54,266 bases of DNA, taken from an uncultured Actinomyces sp. (GTDB lineage: Bacteria > Actinomycetota > Actinomycetes > Actinomycetales > Actinomycetaceae). Every line of letters begins with the position of its first letter. Position 1 is the first letter of the stretch. Under the pieces are notes generated by a model. It saw only the letters and a program-made list of their open reading frames with translations, did not search any database and was not told where the DNA came from. This document shows positions 8,344 through 16,503 of this stretch, piece after piece. The position numbers and the translations under genes were made by a program. Location: the NCBI GenBank assembly GCA_900545825.1, contig URAS01000016.1:1-54266 (forward strand), in the 5' to 3' direction.

Positions 8344-9384
8344 TCAGTGGAACACCGGCGAGGGCGTGTCGTACGCCTCGAGGATGCCCTCGGACGCCGT
8401 CGCCAGCGTCAGCGACGCCCCGGCCATGTCGAGGCTGGTGATGTAGTTACCGACCTTGCGCCGCGCGACCTTGACCCCGGCGTCCTCGAGGTACTTGGCG
8501 ACCTCGCCGTAGAGCAGGTAGAGCTCGATGAGCGGTGTCGCACCCATCCCGTTGAGGATCGCGATCACCGGCTCGCCCGTGAAGTCCGCGTCGGCCAAAA
8601 TCGGCTCGGCCAGCGCCTTCGCGAGGTCGTGCGCGCTGGTCAGCGGGACGCGCTCGCGGCCGGGCTCGCCGTGGATGCCGATGCCCAGCTCCATGTGGGT
8701 CTCGTCGAGGTCGAACGTCGGCTTGCCCGCCGCCGGGACCGTGCACGACGTGAGGGCGACGCCGAACGACCGCACCCGGTCGTTGATGTCGTTCGCCCAG
8801 TGGGCGACCTCGTCGAGGCTGGCGCCGCGTTCGGCGATGGCGCCCGCGACCTTCTCGACCAACACCGTGCCGCCAACGCCGCGCCGGCCCGTCGTGTAGA
8901 GCGAATCCTGGACGGCCACGTCGTCGGCGACAACCACCGTTTCGACGGTCGTGTCCTCGATCATTTCGGCCGCCATCTCGAAGTTCATGACGTCGCCCGT
9001 GTAGTTCTTGACGATGTGGAGGACGCCCTTGCCCGAGTCGGTGGCCTGGGTGGCCGCCATGATCTGGTCGGGCACCGGCGACGTGAAGACCTCGCCGCAG
9101 CACGCCGCGTCAAGCATGCCCGGGCCGACGTAGCCGCCGTGCAGCGGCTCGTGGCCCGACCCGCCGCCGGAGACGAGGCCGACCTTGTCGACCTGGCCGG
9201 CGTCGGCGCGCAGGATCAGGCGGTTATCGAAGTCGACACGCACGGTGTCGGGGTGGGCGGCCGCGAAGCCGACGAGGAAGTCCGAGACGACGTTGTCAGG
9301 AGAGTTAATAATCTTCTTCATAGCGTCCATTGTGGCCAATGACGCGGCGTCTGTCAGGCCCCTAGCGGAGAAATAATTCGCCAT
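8344..9384 (-). CDS. dhaK: Dihydroxyacetone kinase substrate-binding subunit DhaK
   Basis: DhaK binds dihydroxyacetone covalently as a hemiaminal on a His, here in ELGIGIHGEPG (H238 by this start). The GGGSGHEP loop, KNYTGDVMNFE and DDVAVQDSLYTTGRRG are all present and match the E. coli protein closely. As drawn the protein is 346 aa. Family members begin at MKKIIN, which corresponds to the ATG at 9321 and would give 325 aa. The longer start at 9384 has GGAGG 10 nt upstream, so I keep it but the N-terminus is uncertain. It is the first gene of the reverse dhaKLM operon and divergent from the LssY-like gene; their promoters share a 54-bp gap. No DhaR or DhaS regulator is nearby. Confidence 0.95.
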   Translation of the reverse strand: MANYFSARGLTDAASLATMDAMKKIINSPDNVVSDFLVGFAAAHPDTVRVDFDNRLILRADAGQVDKVGLVSGGGSGHEPLHGGYVGPGMLDAACCGEVFTSPVPDQIMAATQATDSGKGVLHIVKNYTGDVMNFEMAAEMIEDTTVETVVVADDVAVQDSLYTTGRRGVGGTVLVEKVAGAIAERGASLDEVAHWANDINDRVRSFGVALTSCTVPAAGKPTFDLDETHMELGIGIHGEPGRERVPLTSAHDLAKALAEPILADADFTGEPVIAILNGMGATPLIELYLLYGEVAKYLEDAGVKVARRKVGNYITSLDMAGASLTLATASEGILEAYDTPSPVFH

Positions 9385-9425
9385 TGTCGGCCGGCCTCCG
9401 TCCTGAGAAGCAGGTGGCGGCCGAT

Positions 9426-9431
9426 TAGGCT
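9426..9431 (+). promoter_or_regulatory. Leaderless -10 of the LssY-like gene
   Basis: TAGGCT, then 7 nt (AAAAGAT), then the ATG at 9439. A weak -35 CTGAGA lies 17 bp upstream. No Shine-Dalgarno sequence is seen. Confidence 0.6.
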
Positions 9432-9438
9432 AAAAGAT

Positions 9439-10938
9439 ATGAGCAACGACCCCACCCCTCGCGATGTGCGCATGCCGGCGCCCCACATCACCGGCGACGA
9501 GGACGTGCTAAGGGCCGTCGCGGCCGGGCGCTCGCAGGCGTCGCTCGAGGTGTCGGAACCGGCGACGCCCTCGCAAGACCCGGACGAGGTTGAACAGCTC
9601 ATCTACAAGCTCGGCCGCAAGGTCCCCCTGCAGGTAACCAACCGCCACACGCCCTATCAGCTGCTCGACTCGCTGTTCGTCCTCGCCTCGGCCATCCTCA
9701 CGTGCTGGCTCGCGTGGGTGCTGTTGCGCGAGGGCTTCCACATCTCGCTGGTTCGCCTCGTCTACCTCGTCGTCTTTTGGCTGGTGTTGACGTATTTGGC
9801 GCTTCCGCGGCTGCACCAGATCCTCTCGCTGCTCTACGTCCCCGACTACTACATCGGGCGCTCGCGGACGGCCGACGGGATCCTCGGCGACCCCGTCAAC
9901 GTCGCCTTTCTTGGCGAGGAGGAGGACATCCACATCGCGATGAACGCCGCGGGCTGGACGCTGGCCGACGACATCACCCTGTCGTCGTCGGCGAAGATCG
10001 TCATCGGCGCACTGTTCAAACGGTCGTACCCGGCCGCGCCCGTGTCGCCGCTCTACCTGTTCAGCCACCCCCAGGCGTTCGCCTATCAGCAGGAGGTCGA
10101 CGGCGACCCGTCCCAGCGCCACCACATCCGGTTCTGGCCGGTGCCCGAAGGCTGGGTGCTGCCCGGCGGCTACAAGGTCGACTGGCTGGCCGGCGCGACC
10201 TTCGACAAGGCCGTCGGCCTGTCGCTCTTTACCTTCCAGGTCACCCACAAGATCGACGCGAACATCGACCTCGAACGCGACCACGTCGTCCGCTCGATCC
10301 GGCGGTCGTGCCCCCAGGCGAAGGTCGCCGTCATCGCTGACGCCCAGACGGCCTACCACTCGCGCAACGGCGGCGGCGACCGGATCGTCACCGACGGGCA
10401 CCTGCCCGTCCTCGACGTCAATGCGATGAACGAGGAGCAGCTGGTCCGCTACGAGGACGGCGCGTGGCACCACCGTCACACCCTGGCGTCCTCGCGGGAA
10501 AAGGCGCGCCAGGCGATGGAGGCGGGCCGCCGCCGCATCCGCGACCATCACGTGCCGCCGCCGGCGATGATCGGGGCGTCCGTCCTCGTCGGGCTGCAGG
10601 TCATCGAGATGCTCGTCGCCGCCGTCCTCGTCCTGCGGCATCCCCGCATCGAGGAGGCCCTCAACGTCACCATCTACGCCGGCACCGCCGCCGGGATCGG
10701 GTTCATCGTCGTGGCCTGCGTTATGGCGGTGTGCCTGGGCGGCACCCTCAGGCAACGCAAGTGGATGCGGCTGGTGTTACTGCTGGTCATGACGGGAACG
10801 GCGACCGTCCGTCTCATCGAGACGGTCAACACGAACGCTCAGTCGACTTCGCTGTGGGTCATCTCGTCGACCCTGTCGGTCCTCGCGATCCTCGCCCTGA
10901 CCTCGCCGACCGTCCGCGAATGGGTCCGCGCGGAGTAG
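9439..10938 (+). CDS. LssY C-terminal-domain membrane protein
   Basis: A 499-aa protein. A disordered N-terminal 70 residues precede two membrane helices (about 80-100 and 105-130). The conserved LssY_C domain follows at about 135-345, with VPDYYIGRSRTADGILGDPVNVAFLG, GEEEDIHIAMNAAGWT and FTFQVTHKIDANIDLERDH recognisable in pieces. Four more helices occupy the C-terminal third. LssY was named for a Legionella locus proposed to be linked to secretion, but the domain's activity is not established. In actinobacteria it is usually a stand-alone gene, as here. The mRNA looks leaderless. It faces the OPT gene across a shared terminator. Confidence 0.8.
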   Translation: MSNDPTPRDVRMPAPHITGDEDVLRAVAAGRSQASLEVSEPATPSQDPDEVEQLIYKLGRKVPLQVTNRHTPYQLLDSLFVLASAILTCWLAWVLLREGFHISLVRLVYLVVFWLVLTYLALPRLHQILSLLYVPDYYIGRSRTADGILGDPVNVAFLGEEEDIHIAMNAAGWTLADDITLSSSAKIVIGALFKRSYPAAPVSPLYLFSHPQAFAYQQEVDGDPSQRHHIRFWPVPEGWVLPGGYKVDWLAGATFDKAVGLSLFTFQVTHKIDANIDLERDHVVRSIRRSCPQAKVAVIADAQTAYHSRNGGGDRIVTDGHLPVLDVNAMNEEQLVRYEDGAWHHRHTLASSREKARQAMEAGRRRIRDHHVPPPAMIGASVLVGLQVIEMLVAAVLVLRHPRIEEALNVTIYAGTAAGIGFIVVACVMAVCLGGTLRQRKWMRLVLLLVMTGTATVRLIETVNTNAQSTSLWVISSTLSVLAILALTSPTVREWVRAE

Positions 10939-10969
10939 CGCAAACGCACAGCTTCGGGTCAAGGCAGAA

Positions 10970-11007
10970 AGAGAAACGCTCACCCCGGATGAGGTGAGCG
11001 CTTCTCT
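10970..11007. terminator. Bidirectional terminator between LssY-like and OPT genes
   Basis: AGAGAAACGCTCACC (10970-10984) pairs with GGTGAGCGCTTCTCT (10993-11007) with one mismatch and an 8-nt loop. The arm GAAACGCTCACC is the same as that of the Family II repeats at 38257 and 41592. Confidence 0.75.
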
Positions 11008-11027
11008 GTGAGACGGGGAGAGGCGGG

Positions 11028-13004
11028 CTACTTCGCCGACTTCTCCGTAATCTTCTTCGTGGCCAGGCCGCCGACGTAGCGGTACAGCAGGGCCACAGAA
11101 CCGATGAACAGGACGAGGCCGATGATCTGCGACGGCACGGCGAAGCTGTCGCCGACGATCGCCAGCGGCTCTTCCTTGCCGGAACCCGCGACGATGCCGG
11201 CGTAGATGACGCCGAACAGCGACTCGCCGACGATCAGGCCGGTCGACAGGAGGACGCCGAAACGCTTCGTCGCCTCGACCTCGACGCCGCGGCGGACGGC
11301 CCAGCGGTCGTAGGCGAAGCCGAGGACGGCGCCGACGGCGATCATCAGGGTCGACGTCTGGGGCAGGTAGAGGCCCATGCCGACCGCCAGCGGCGGCAGC
11401 GAGAACTTCTTCGTCGCCTTGCCGACCTCGTCAATGACGATGACGAGGACGCCGAGGCCGATGCCCAGGCCGATGCGGCTCCAGTTGAGGTCGCCGTGGA
11501 AGATGCCCTGCGACAGGGTCGACATGATCGCGGCCTGCGGGGCGGCCAGCGCGTTGTCGCCGGCGCCCGGCGCGCCCTGGAAGCCGAAGGCGTGCTGCAT
11601 GAGCTCGAGGATCGGCGGAATAATCGCCGAACCGAAGACGACGCCGATGATGAGGGCAACCTGCTGCTTCCACGGGGTCGCGCCAACCAGCTGGCCGGTC
11701 TTCAAATCCTGGAGATTGTCGTTCGAAATCGTCGCGACGCCGAAGACGATCGCGGCCGTGAACAGCGTGAACCCGATGAGGGCCATCTGCTCGGACTTGT
11801 CGGCCGGGCCGTAGCTGACCTTGATGAGCAGCGCGCCGATCATGACGACGAGGATGCCGACGCCGGAAATCGGCGAGTTCGACGAGCCGATGAGGCCGGC
11901 CATGTAGCCGCACACCGAGGCAACGAGGATGCCGATGATCGCGATAAAGAGGACGGCGACGATCAGCAGCAGCACCTTCGAGTGGCCGATCCCGGTCTTG
12001 CCGAGGAAGTCCCACAACAGGAACATGATCGGCACGAGGCAGACGGCGATGACGATGCCAACGATGCGGATCGGGATGTCGCGCTCGGTGATGTCGACCT
12101 CTTCGCCAGCCTTGCGGGCGGCCTGTGACGCGGCGGCCTCGCGCATGCCCTTGAAGATGGGGCCGAGGATCTTCAGCAGCGTCCAGATGGCGGCGATCGC
12201 CATCGCGCCGGCGCCGACCAGGCGGACGTCGGCCTGGAAGTAGTGGCCGACGACGTCGCCGACCGGGCCTTCACCCAGGTGGCCCGACGAATACATCGGC
12301 AGGAGGACGCCGTAGGCGACGACCAGGCCGATGAGCATGGCGACACCGACGTTGATGCCGACGAGGTGGCCGACGCCGATGAGGGCGAGCGACAGCGAAC
12401 CACCGATCATCGTCGCGCCCGAGCCGGCCTTAAACGCGGTCGACACCGAGGACGCCGCGACCTTGAGGTTCGTCAGCAGCATGAACACCGCGGAACAGAT
12501 GCCGCCCCACAGGATCGCCCACATGCCCTTCTGGTTATCTTCGTTGCCCTGCTGGGTGTCGCCGACCTTCAAGACTTCGGCGGCGGCGACGCCCTCGGGG
12601 TATTTGAGATCCGAGCCCGTGACCAGCGCGCGGCGCAGCGGGATCGAATACATGACGCCCAAAATGCCACCGATCGCGCAGATGAGGACGGTGGTGATGT
12701 AGGGGAATCCCTGCCAGTACCCGACCATGATGAGGGCGGGGAGGACGAAGATGATGGCCGACAGGGTGCCGGCGGCGGATGCGATGGTCTGGACGATGTT
12801 GTTCTCTTGAACCGAGTGGTTCTTGAACTTGTGGAGCACCGCCATCGAGATCACGGCCGCGGGAATCGACGTGGCGAACGTCAGGCCCACCTTGAGGCCC
12901 AGGTAGACGTTGGCTGCCGTGAACAGCAGCGTGATGATGCCACCGAGGATGATGCCTCGGACAGTCAGTTCGCGAATCGAGTGTTGAGCAAGTGGTTCAG
13001 ACAC
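11028..13004 (-). CDS. OPT-family oligopeptide (or metal-peptide) transporter
   Basis: A 658-aa polytopic membrane protein of the prokaryotic OPT family, which imports small peptides by proton symport; plant relatives (YSL) carry metal-nicotianamine complexes. The N-terminal ELTVRGIILGGIITLLFTAANVYLGL, the SIPAAVISMAV segment and the LKYPEGVAAAEVLK motif are characteristic. About 14-16 helices can be drawn. The GTG at 13004 follows AAGGAGG with only 4-5 nt spacing. It lies 129 nt downstream of marR on the same strand. Upstream are a palindrome over a -10-like TAGACT (13044-13064) and a DtxR-box-like site (13123-13141), which hints at regulated, possibly metal-linked, expression. Peptide versus metal-peptide substrate cannot be decided from sequence. 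Confidence 0.9.
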   Translation of the reverse strand: MSEPLAQHSIRELTVRGIILGGIITLLFTAANVYLGLKVGLTFATSIPAAVISMAVLHKFKNHSVQENNIVQTIASAAGTLSAIIFVLPALIMVGYWQGFPYITTVLICAIGGILGVMYSIPLRRALVTGSDLKYPEGVAAAEVLKVGDTQQGNEDNQKGMWAILWGGICSAVFMLLTNLKVAASSVSTAFKAGSGATMIGGSLSLALIGVGHLVGINVGVAMLIGLVVAYGVLLPMYSSGHLGEGPVGDVVGHYFQADVRLVGAGAMAIAAIWTLLKILGPIFKGMREAAASQAARKAGEEVDITERDIPIRIVGIVIAVCLVPIMFLLWDFLGKTGIGHSKVLLLIVAVLFIAIIGILVASVCGYMAGLIGSSNSPISGVGILVVMIGALLIKVSYGPADKSEQMALIGFTLFTAAIVFGVATISNDNLQDLKTGQLVGATPWKQQVALIIGVVFGSAIIPPILELMQHAFGFQGAPGAGDNALAAPQAAIMSTLSQGIFHGDLNWSRIGLGIGLGVLVIVIDEVGKATKKFSLPPLAVGMGLYLPQTSTLMIAVGAVLGFAYDRWAVRRGVEVEATKRFGVLLSTGLIVGESLFGVIYAGIVAGSGKEEPLAIVGDSFAVPSQIIGLVLFIGSVALLYRYVGGLATKKITEKSAK

Positions 13005-13043
13005 GTGCCCTCCTTCTTTCCTTTGCAGACGGGTGGTTCCGCG

Positions 13044-13064
13044 CGCGGGAAGTCTATCCCCGCG
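13044..13064 (-). promoter_or_regulatory. Palindrome over the -10 of the OPT gene
   Basis: CGCGGGAA and TCCCCGCG (one mismatch) flank a 5-bp centre that contains the reverse-strand -10 TAGACT (13051-13056). A protein bound here would block RNA polymerase. The MarR protein encoded upstream is the obvious candidate. Confidence 0.4.
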
Positions 13065-13122
13065 AAGGATGCGGGTTAGGGGAGGGTCACATAGCGGGCG
13101 CTGAGACCACCATCATGCAGGG

Positions 13123-13141
13123 TGAGGGTAGCCTTACCTGT
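13123..13141. promoter_or_regulatory. DtxR/IdeR-box-like 19-mer
   Basis: It matches 14 of 19 positions of the consensus TWAGGTTAGSCTAACCTWA. It lies about 120 bp upstream of the OPT start and overlaps the marR stop codon. The match is suggestive only. Confidence 0.3.
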
Positions 13142-13661
13142 CCGATAGGGGGCGGAGGGAATCGGACACCCGGTCGAACAGGCGGGTGATGACGGCGGCG
13201 TCGCCCGGCTCCAAGTGGGCGAGGAAATGCCGCTCGACCTCGACGCGGTCGGCGTCGCGCGCCGCGATGAAGGCGTGCCACCCGGCGTCGGTCAGCTGGG
13301 CGAGGGCGACGCGCCCGTCGTCCGGGCTGGGCACCCGTTCGACGAGGCCGGCGGCGATCAACTTGTTCAGCCGGTAGGTCAGCGCCGAGGGCGAGATGAT
13401 GAGCTTGTCGGCCAGGTCGCCCAGCCGCATGCGCCCTCCGGGCACCTCGGCGAGGGCGAGGAGGATGTGGAAGTCGTACTCGTGAATCCCCGCGGCCCGC
13501 CGCATCGTCTGCTCGATGTGGGCGTGGAGACGCGCGGACCCCTCGATGAACGAGCGCCAGGCGCGCAGGCTGGCCAGTGTCTGGGTGGCTTCGGCGCGGT
13601 TGCGCGAAAAAACGACGGGTTCGGCGGGGAGGTGGGGCACGGGTGATGTCTCGTCAGCCAT
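13134..13661 (-). CDS. MarR-family transcriptional regulator
   Basis: A 175-aa winged-helix repressor. The N-terminal 45 residues form the dimerisation helix region. The HTH is at about 75-110 (MRLGDLADKLIISPSALTYRLNKL), followed by the beta wing VERVPSPDDGRVALAQLTDAG with the conserved DGR turn, then the C-terminal dimer helix. MarR proteins typically bind palindromes near their own or neighbouring promoters and release them on binding phenolic or other ligands. GGGAGG stands 8 nt before the ATG. It is 42 nt downstream of the beta-glucosidase gene and upstream of the OPT gene, all on the reverse strand. It may control either neighbour; the palindrome at 13044-13064 is a candidate operator. 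Confidence 0.93.
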   Translation of the reverse strand: MADETSPVPHLPAEPVVFSRNRAEATQTLASLRAWRSFIEGSARLHAHIEQTMRRAAGIHEYDFHILLALAEVPGGRMRLGDLADKLIISPSALTYRLNKLIAAGLVERVPSPDDGRVALAQLTDAGWHAFIAARDADRVEVERHFLAHLEPGDAAVITRLFDRVSDSLRPLSDR

Positions 13662-13703
13662 GCCCCAACCTCCCTCACGCGTGGTCGGAACGAGTGTAGC
13701 CCA

Positions 13704-15917
13704 TCACTGCTGGTGGGCGCGCTCCCAGTCGGCGTAGAACCCCTCGATCGTGCGCAGCGAGAGGGCGTCGATGCCGAAGACGAAGGCGTTCTTCAGCGGC
13801 GACTGGTCGAGCATCGTCCGCAGCACCGGGTCGGCCGGCAGCTCGGCGCCGGTCGTGGCAAGGAACTCGCGCAGCGCGGGGCCGCCCTCGGGATCGTCAA
13901 GCCACTCGCCGATCGTGCTCATGAGGCCCAGCGGCATCCGCTGGCCGTCGTCGGGCACGTCGACCTCGAGGGTCGCCGCGATGTCGCGCGAGGACGTCGC
14001 GACCTCGAGCGTGTACGTGCCGCCCTCCTGCTTCCACGCGTCGAGGCCGACGTGGAAGTAAGAGAACGCGTGCTCGTCGAGCGTGACCTCGGCGGTGACG
14101 GTGTGGCCCGCGGGGACGGCGACCTTGGCGAAGCCGGCGAGCTCGTGGCGGGGGCGGCGAACCGCACTCTCGGGCGGGGCGACGTAGACCTGGACGACCT
14201 GCGCCGAATCGCGGTCGGACTGGTTCGTCACCTGCACCGTTACCCGGACGCGGCCGTCCTCGCCGCGCGTCGCCTGGGCGCCCGCGAGGGCGAACGTCGT
14301 GTACGAGCGGCCGAAGCCGAACGGGTAGGCGACCTCGGCGTCGATGGTGTCGGTGTAGCGGTAGCCGACGAAGATGCTCTCGCCGTAGACGACCTGGCCC
14401 AGGCCGCCGGGGAAATTGAGGTCGGCGGGCAGGTCGGTGACGCGGACAGGGATCGTCTCGGTCAGGCGGCCAGTGAAGTCGGCGTCGCCCATGAGGACGT
14501 CGGCCAGGCCGGCGCCGGACGCCTGGCCACCCAGCCAACCCTCGACGAGGGCGGCCGGCAGGTCGCGGATTTCCGCCAGCGAGACGACCGCGCCGTTGGA
14601 GACGACGGCGACCGTGCGCGGGTTGGCCTCGCAGACCGCGCGCAGCAGCTCGATCTGCTTGGCCGGCATGTCGAGGCTCGTCCGGTCGAAGCCCTCGGCC
14701 TCGGCCGGCCCGGGCAGGCCGATCATGACGAGGGCGACGTCGGCGGCGCGGGCCTGTTCGACGGCCTCGGCGACCAGCGCCGGGTCGCCCTCGGAGTCGT
14801 CGAGGGTGAAGCCGGGCGCGAACGTCACGTCGACGGGCTTGCCGGCGAGGGCGTCGAGCAGCGACGTCACCCGGGTCGAGGCGACGCGCGACGAGCCGGC
14901 GCCCTGGTAGCGCGGGGTCCGCGCGAACTCGCCGATGACGGCGACGCGCGCGCCGGGCGAAAGCGGGAGGACGCCGTCGTTCTCGAGCAGCACCGGCACC
15001 TCGCGCGCCACGCGGGCCGCGAGGGCGTCGTGGGCGTCCTCGTCGACGGTGATGTCGCGGGCCATCGCCGCGCGGACGCGATCGTGGAGGGTGAGCATGC
15101 GCGCCGCCGAGCGGTCGAGGTCGGCCCGGTCCAGCCGGCCGTCCTCGACGGCGGCGACCACGCGGTCGTCGGTCTGCGACGGCGGCATCTCGAGGTCGAG
15201 GCCCGCCTGGAGCGCCTGGATGCGGTCGTGGCAGGCACCCCAGTCGGACACGACGACGCCGTCGAAGCCCCACTCGTCGCGCAGCACCTGCGTCAGCAGC
15301 CAGTGGTTGGCGAACGCGTACACGCCGTTGATCTTGTTGTAGGCGCACATCATCGTCCACGGCTTCGCGCGCTTGACGGCGTACTCGAAGCCGGCCAGGT
15401 AGATCTCGCGCAGCGCGCGGGCGTCGATGCGCGCGTCGACGCGCAGCCGGTCGGTCTCCTGGTTGTTCGTGGCGAAGTGCTTGAGGCACGCGGCGACGCC
15501 CTGACTCTGGATGCCCTCGGCCAGCGAGGCCGCCATGTGGCCCCCGACCAGCGGATCCTCGGAGAAGTATTCGAAGTTGCGGCCGCCGTAGGGGTGTCGC
15601 TTGATGTTGAGGCCGGGCCCGAGGATGACGGCGACCGACTGGTCGATCGCCTCCTCGCCGATCGCCGCGCCGACCTCGCGGGTGAGGTCCTCGTTCCACG
15701 TCGACGACAGGCCGACGGCGGGCGGGAAGCAGGTGGCCGGGTGGGAGTGGCTGAGGTCCATGTTGCCGTCGTCGATCATCGCGCGTAGGCCGTGCGGGCC
15801 GTCGGTGATCATGTGGGCCTGGATGTCGGTGCCCTCGACGCCCTGGAGGTGCCAGGCGTCGCTGCCGGACGTCAGGGACGCGGCTTGGGACAGGGTGAGG
15901 TCTGCGGGTGTCGTCAT
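13704..15917 (-). CDS. Glycoside hydrolase family 3 beta-glucosidase
   Basis: A 737-aa cytoplasmic enzyme (no signal peptide) that removes terminal beta-linked glucose, or possibly xylose, from oligosaccharides or glycosides. The GH3 N-terminal barrel contains GPGLNIKRHPYGGRNFEYFSE, the substrate-site KHFATNNQE, and the catalytic nucleophile in VVVSDWG (D225). The C-terminal GH3 domain spans about 300-530. A fibronectin-III-like domain follows (about 565-650), and a further helical extension of some 60 residues ends at WERAHQQ. GAGGAG lies 6 nt before the ATG at 15917. The promoter region carries a long inverted repeat (15931-15986). marR follows 42 nt downstream, so the two are probably cotranscribed. 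No sugar transporter is adjacent. Confidence 0.93.
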   Translation of the reverse strand: MTTPADLTLSQAASLTSGSDAWHLQGVEGTDIQAHMITDGPHGLRAMIDDGNMDLSHSHPATCFPPAVGLSSTWNEDLTREVGAAIGEEAIDQSVAVILGPGLNIKRHPYGGRNFEYFSEDPLVGGHMAASLAEGIQSQGVAACLKHFATNNQETDRLRVDARIDARALREIYLAGFEYAVKRAKPWTMMCAYNKINGVYAFANHWLLTQVLRDEWGFDGVVVSDWGACHDRIQALQAGLDLEMPPSQTDDRVVAAVEDGRLDRADLDRSAARMLTLHDRVRAAMARDITVDEDAHDALAARVAREVPVLLENDGVLPLSPGARVAVIGEFARTPRYQGAGSSRVASTRVTSLLDALAGKPVDVTFAPGFTLDDSEGDPALVAEAVEQARAADVALVMIGLPGPAEAEGFDRTSLDMPAKQIELLRAVCEANPRTVAVVSNGAVVSLAEIRDLPAALVEGWLGGQASGAGLADVLMGDADFTGRLTETIPVRVTDLPADLNFPGGLGQVVYGESIFVGYRYTDTIDAEVAYPFGFGRSYTTFALAGAQATRGEDGRVRVTVQVTNQSDRDSAQVVQVYVAPPESAVRRPRHELAGFAKVAVPAGHTVTAEVTLDEHAFSYFHVGLDAWKQEGGTYTLEVATSSRDIAATLEVDVPDDGQRMPLGLMSTIGEWLDDPEGGPALREFLATTGAELPADPVLRTMLDQSPLKNAFVFGIDALSLRTIEGFYADWERAHQQ

Positions 15918-15930
15918 TGAAACTCCTCGG

Positions 15931-15986
15931 GTTCGCGAAATTGGCGGGCGCGCCGCTGGCCGCGCCCGCCGGCCAATTTAGCGAAC
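15931..15986 (-). promoter_or_regulatory. Large inverted repeat in the beta-glucosidase promoter
   Basis: The arms GTTCGCGAAATTGG...GGGCGCG and CGCGCCC...CCAATTTAGCGAAC are imperfect inverted copies over 56 bp. On the reverse strand a possible promoter CTGACG-N18-TAAATT overlaps one arm, so the repeat sits at the -10 and start site, where a repressor would bind. Confidence 0.5.
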
Positions 15987-16031
15987 TTACGCGTGTAACG
16001 TCAGGGGGGGTTCCGTGTGAACTTGCACGCG

Positions 16032-16493
16032 TCAGTGTTGCTTCGCGGAGTCTCCTCGGTCCTTCGCCGACCCCTTCGTGGGCGGCAGCGACAGGGCGAC
16101 GCACATGATCGAGCGCGAACTGTCCATCTTCCACGTGCTCTCGGTCGGGACCAGGGGATAGAGGTCGTACGTCGACTCCTCGTACCCGATGCCCACGTAG
16201 TCGCGGAAGTCCTTTTCGCAGTCCGATTGTGCCTGTTTGACGAGGACGTCCTGCCCCGGATAGTCGCCCTTCGGCAGTTTGTGGACGCCGACGACCTCGG
16301 AATTATGGTTGTGCGAGCACGACACCGCCGACAGGTCGTTGACATCCGTGCTGGACGTCAACGTGTTCGCGGACGCGTTGAAGCACTGGCCGGTCTGCAG
16401 CGAATAGGACGCGTGCGAACAGCCCGCCAGGCCACCGCCGACGACGAGGGCGGCGGCGAGGGCAAGGGCGAGGCGTGCGCGAGACCGAGACAT
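16032..16493 (-). CDS. Septum-formation-domain lipoprotein
   Basis: A 153-aa predicted lipoprotein. The signal peptide MSRSRARLALALAAALVV ends in the lipobox LAGC, so Cys25 would be lipidated. The mature part carries the two-Cys pattern of the septum-formation domain (GQCFN ... VSCSHNHNSEVVGV), which in actinobacterial envelope proteins is thought to act outside the cell near the division site, though its biochemical role is unknown. I chose the ATG at 16493, just after GAGGG, 10 nt downstream of the pit stop, rather than a longer form lacking a good signal peptide. The tight spacing suggests cotranscription with DUF47 and pit. Whether it serves phosphate uptake or merely shares the transcript is not clear. 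Confidence 0.8.
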   Translation of the reverse strand: MSRSRARLALALAAALVVGGGLAGCSHASYSLQTGQCFNASANTLTSSTDVNDLSAVSCSHNHNSEVVGVHKLPKGDYPGQDVLVKQAQSDCEKDFRDYVGIGYEESTYDLYPLVPTESTWKMDSSRSIMCVALSLPPTKGSAKDRGDSAKQH

Positions 16494-16503
16494 CGCCCTC
16501 AGC

